Shown: piece by piece, positions 5,463 through 7,121 of the stretch
Position numbering within the stretch: the stretch's first letter is position 1
Layout: each line of letters begins with the position of its first letter
Assembly (NCBI GenBank): GCA_028276145.1
Contig: JAPYWX010000077.1
Coordinates: forward strand, 1-7,121
From: Spirochaetota bacterium
Lineage (GTDB): Bacteria > Spirochaetota > Brevinematia > DTOW01
Length of the DNA: 7,121 nt
Reading direction: 5' to 3'
Notes under the pieces: model-generated
Told to the model about the DNA's origin: nothing
The model's input: only the letters and a program-made list of their open reading frames with translations
Databases searched by the model: none
Made by a program: the position numbers and the translations under genes

Positions 5463-5474
5463 TAAGGAGGGAAT

Positions 5475-5915
5475 ATGCTAAAGTTAGTTAGACCTAAGTG
5501 GAAAAAAGAACCTAAGAGGAAGGGATTAGGTATTGGTTCTGGATTAGGTAAGACTGCAGGTAGAGGTACCAAGGGGCAGAGAGCTAGAGGTAGTAGCAAA
5601 GTTAGTATCTACTTTGAAGGTGGTCAGACTCCTATATATAGAAGGTTGCCTAAGAGAGGCTTTAATAATCCCAATAAAGTGGCCTATGATGTTGTTAATG
5701 TAGAAAGGTTGAATGTTTTCAATGAAGGTGATGTTGTAGACGTTGAGGCTCTTAAGAAAAAAGGGATGGTTAGTGGTAAGAGACCGGTTAAGATACTCGG
5801 TAACGGGGAACTTAAAGTTAAGAATCTTCATGTAAAGGTTCATAAACTTTCGGAAAGTGCTAAGGAAAAATTGGAAGCAATGGGTGCTAAAATTGAGCTT
5901 ATAGAAGCTAAGTAA
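5475..5915 (+). CDS. rplO: 50S ribosomal protein L15 (uL15)
   Basis: L15 is an assembly protein of the 50S subunit that stabilises the 23S core. The 146-residue product starts with an extended basic arm (LVRPKWKKEPKRKGLGIGSG, the last part being the GxGxGxG type loop), then KTAGRGTKGQRAR at about 26-38 and FEGGQTPIYRRLPKRGF at about 48-64; these are the L15 landmarks. The globular C-domain has VKILGNGELKVKNLHVKVHKLS and closes with MGAKIELIEAK. GGAGGG lies 5 nt before ATG 5475. It is the last gene of the spc-type block in this window: the expected secY does not follow, and a 51-nt gap leads into rpsK. Confidence 0.97.
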   Translation: MLKLVRPKWKKEPKRKGLGIGSGLGKTAGRGTKGQRARGSSKVSIYFEGGQTPIYRRLPKRGFNNPNKVAYDVVNVERLNVFNEGDVVDVEALKKKGMVSGKRPVKILGNGELKVKNLHVKVHKLSESAKEKLEAMGAKIELIEAK

Positions 5916-5916
5916 A

Positions 5917-5946
5917 TTGTATTATTTTATGCTAGTGTTTTAAAAT
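5917..5946 (+). promoter_or_regulatory. Possible internal promoter upstream of rpsK
   Basis: In the 51-nt rplO-rpsK gap, TTGTAT (5917-5922) is followed after 18 nt by TAAAAT (5941-5946), the same -10 hexamer as at the rpsQ promoter. The gap is the longest inside the ribosomal block and is followed by AGGTGG (5957-5962), again as at rpsQ. The -35 match is only 4/6 and the region is very AT-rich, with a 12-bp palindrome TTAAAATTTTAA at 5940-5951, so a chance match is quite possible. Read-through from rplO is also likely. Confidence 0.42.
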
Positions 5947-5966
5947 TTTAATTCAAAGGTGGTATT

Positions 5967-6338
5967 ATGGCTAAGAAAAAGAAGATAAAAGAGGTTTCTG
6001 AAGGTATTGTTCATATAAAGTCAACTTTTAACAACACTATTGTTACGGTATCTGACATGAATGGTAATGTTATTTGCTGGGCTAGCGGAGGTTCTTGTGG
6101 TTTCAAGGGAACTAAAAAGGGAACTCCTTATGCTGCCCAGGTTGCTGCTGAGAAAGCTATAAAGGAAGCTATGAATCACGGAATTAAAGAAGTGGATATA
6201 AGAGTTAAAGGTCCTGGGCCAGGTAGAGAAACTGCTATAAGAGCTATTGCTGCTAGTGGTGTTAAGGTTAGGTCTATAAGAGATGTGACTCCTATACCTC
6301 ACAATGGTTGTAGACCTAAGAAAAAAAGGAGAGTTTAG
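5967..6338 (+). CDS. rpsK: 30S ribosomal protein S11 (uS11)
   Basis: S11 lies on the 30S platform, contacts mRNA at the E-site side and borders the Shine-Dalgarno helix. The product has 123 residues, normal for the family. It shows GIVHIKSTFNNTIVTVSD (about 13-30), WASGGSCGFKGTKKGTPYAAQVAAE (about 38-62), VKGPGPGRETAIRAI (about 83-97) and the invariant basic end DVTPIPHNGCRPKKKRRV. ATG 5967 has AAGGTGG 4 nt upstream. In the usual alpha operon rpsM (S13) comes directly before rpsK; here rplO does, after a 51-nt gap with a possible promoter. rpsD follows after 12 nt. Confidence 0.97.
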   Translation: MAKKKKIKEVSEGIVHIKSTFNNTIVTVSDMNGNVICWASGGSCGFKGTKKGTPYAAQVAAEKAIKEAMNHGIKEVDIRVKGPGPGRETAIRAIAASGVKVRSIRDVTPIPHNGCRPKKKRRV

Positions 6339-6350
6339 TTGGGGGGAGCT

Positions 6351-6974
6351 ATGGGAAAGTATCTTGGTCCTGTTTGTAGGTTGTGTAGAAGAGAAGGAGT
6401 TAAGCTTTATTTGAAGGGTGAGAAGTGTTATTCTCCTAAGTGTCCTTTGGTTTTGAGGAAAAGACCACCAGGAGAGTTACCAAAGAAAATAAAGAGTTCT
6501 CTTTCAGAGTATGGTTTGAGGTTTAGGGAGAAGCAGAAACTAAAGAGGTTATATTTTGTTTCAGAAAGACAATTGAGAAGGTTTCTAGAGATTGCTAGAA
6601 GTGAGGGTGGTGTTATAGGTGATAATCTTATATCATTACTGGAAAGAAGGTTAGATAATGTTGTGTATAGAGCTGGTTTTGCGAGGTCAAGAAGAGAAGC
6701 TAGGATGCTTGTTTCTCATAAGCACTTGAAAGTTAACGGGCACTATGTGAATATTCCTTCTTACCTTGTTGAGGAAGGGGATAAAATAGAGTTTGTTTTG
6801 GATAATCAGGAACTATTGGAAAATGCTAAAGCAAAGAAGGATAAAGTGCCTCAGTGGTTGAAAGTGGATACGGACGCTAAGACTATAGAGGTTCTCAGGT
6901 TGCCTAAAGGTGAAGATTTGAAGTTGGATATTCCTATAAATATGCTATATATAATTGAGTATTATTCAAGGTAG
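6351..6974 (+). CDS. rpsD: 30S ribosomal protein S4 (uS4), four-cysteine zinc form
   Basis: S4 initiates 30S assembly by binding the 5' domain of 16S rRNA; in E. coli it also represses the alpha operon. The 207-residue product begins MGKYLGPVCRLCRREGVKLY and carries C9, C12, C26 and C31, the metal-binding set known from Thermus S4 and absent in E. coli. An arginine/lysine-rich body (about 55-80) leads to the S4 RNA-binding domain at about 98-150 (RRLDNVVYRAGFARSRREAR, then VNGHYVNIPSYLVEEGD). WLKVD and LRLPKGEDL precede the final EYYSR. The usual PPGQHG turn reads PPGELP. ATG 6351 is chosen over an in-frame TTG at 6339 because it gives the family N-terminus and places the GGGGGGAG tract (6341-6348) upstream as ribosome binding site. 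Confidence 0.97.
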   Translation: MGKYLGPVCRLCRREGVKLYLKGEKCYSPKCPLVLRKRPPGELPKKIKSSLSEYGLRFREKQKLKRLYFVSERQLRRFLEIARSEGGVIGDNLISLLERRLDNVVYRAGFARSRREARMLVSHKHLKVNGHYVNIPSYLVEEGDKIEFVLDNQELLENAKAKKDKVPQWLKVDTDAKTIEVLRLPKGEDLKLDIPINMLYIIEYYSR

Positions 6975-6989
6975 TGAAGGGGTTAGATT

Positions 6990-7121
6990 ATGAATGTGAG
7001 CAAAATTTTGAGCTTTTTTACTTTCCCGCAGAGTGTAATATGTGAGAAATCTTCCCTTACCGATAAGTATGCCAAGTTTTATATAGGTCCTTTTGATAAG
7101 GGAATTGCCACGACTGTGGGT
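6990..7121 (+). CDS. rpoA: DNA-directed RNA polymerase subunit alpha, N-terminal fragment (runs off the window)
   Basis: Only the first 44 codons are present and the frame is open to the last base. The alpha subunit dimerises to start RNA polymerase assembly. The visible part, MNVSKILSFFTFPQSV and then KYAKFYIGPFDKGIATTVG, aligns with the start of the alpha N-terminal domain, where most bacteria have a pattern like YGKF-x-x-x-PLERGxGTTLGN. Here GxGTTLG reads GIATTVG, a slightly divergent form of a very conserved turn. The position directly after rpsD (15-nt gap, AAGGGG at 6977-6982) is the canonical place of rpoA in the alpha operon, which supports the call strongly despite the short length. 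The remaining roughly 270-300 residues, and rplQ if present, would lie downstream. Confidence 0.9.
   Translation, partial: MNVSKILSFFTFPQSVICEKSSLTDKYAKFYIGPFDKGIATTVG

Noticed and set aside
5198..5599. 133-codon minus-strand frame across rpsE/rplO
   Set aside because: It is an antisense shadow of two certain ribosomal genes; the low-complexity proline/leucine product has no family resemblance.
5940..5951. TTAAAATTTTAA palindrome as an operator site
   Set aside because: A 12-bp AT-only palindrome is expected by chance in an AT-rich gap, and it overlaps the possible -10 box; no second copy supports an operator.
1..7121. CRISPR array, tRNA/rRNA gene, insertion sequence or defence system
   Set aside because: No regularly spaced repeats, cloverleaf, transposase motifs or terminal inverted repeats were seen on either strand; nearly all bases are taken by housekeeping genes.

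Overview
This is a bacterial chromosomal window dominated by a ribosomal protein operon. It is clearly AT-rich by eye, every gene is on the + strand, and gene gaps are mostly 4-17 nt. Arginine is written almost entirely as AGA/AGG. The organism is not identifiable with certainty. The combination of a V/A-type ATPase (instead of the usual bacterial F-type at this kind of locus), a zinc-type S14, a four-cysteine S4 and bacterial-type S17/L24/L15 fits AT-rich, possibly thermophilic or anaerobic lineages such as some Spirochaetota or other deep branches. That placement is inference only.

Region 1 (1-1731) is a metabolic/repair cluster: the 3' end of V/A-ATPase subunit B, a complete PduO-type corrinoid adenosyltransferase, and a COG2231-like HhH-GPD DNA glycosylase with a 4Fe-4S cysteine cluster. 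The first two genes are 4 nt apart and the last two overlap, so they are probably co-transcribed. ATPase subunit D, the usual neighbour after subunit B, does not follow.

Region 2 (1732-1804) is a 73-nt junction. It holds a small 16-bp tandem duplication with mutually exclusive hairpins, then a strong sigma70-type promoter (TTGAAA, 17 nt, TGT-TAAAAT) and an AGGTGG ribosome binding site.

Region 3 (1805-5915) is a spc-type operon: rpsQ, rplN, rplX, rplE, rpsN (zinc type), rpsH, rplF, rplR, rpsE, rplO. It begins at rpsQ, so the S10 half (to rpmC) is not attached. rpmD (L30) is missing between rpsE and rplO.

Region 4 (5916-7121) is an alpha-type operon: rpsK, rpsD and the start of rpoA. It follows rplO after a 51-nt gap with a possible second promoter. 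The secY-adk-map-infA-rpmJ-rpsM block normally found between rplO and rpsK is absent here.

Functionally, regions 3-4 encode 30S and 50S proteins plus the RNA polymerase alpha subunit, the standard coupling of ribosome and polymerase supply. No mobile element, CRISPR array, tRNA, rRNA or defence system is visible. There is no stretch over 300 bases without a gene; the two longest gaps are 73 and 51 nt. I do not see a novel biological system here. The points of interest are the rearranged operon architecture, the junction repeats and a few divergent conserved positions.
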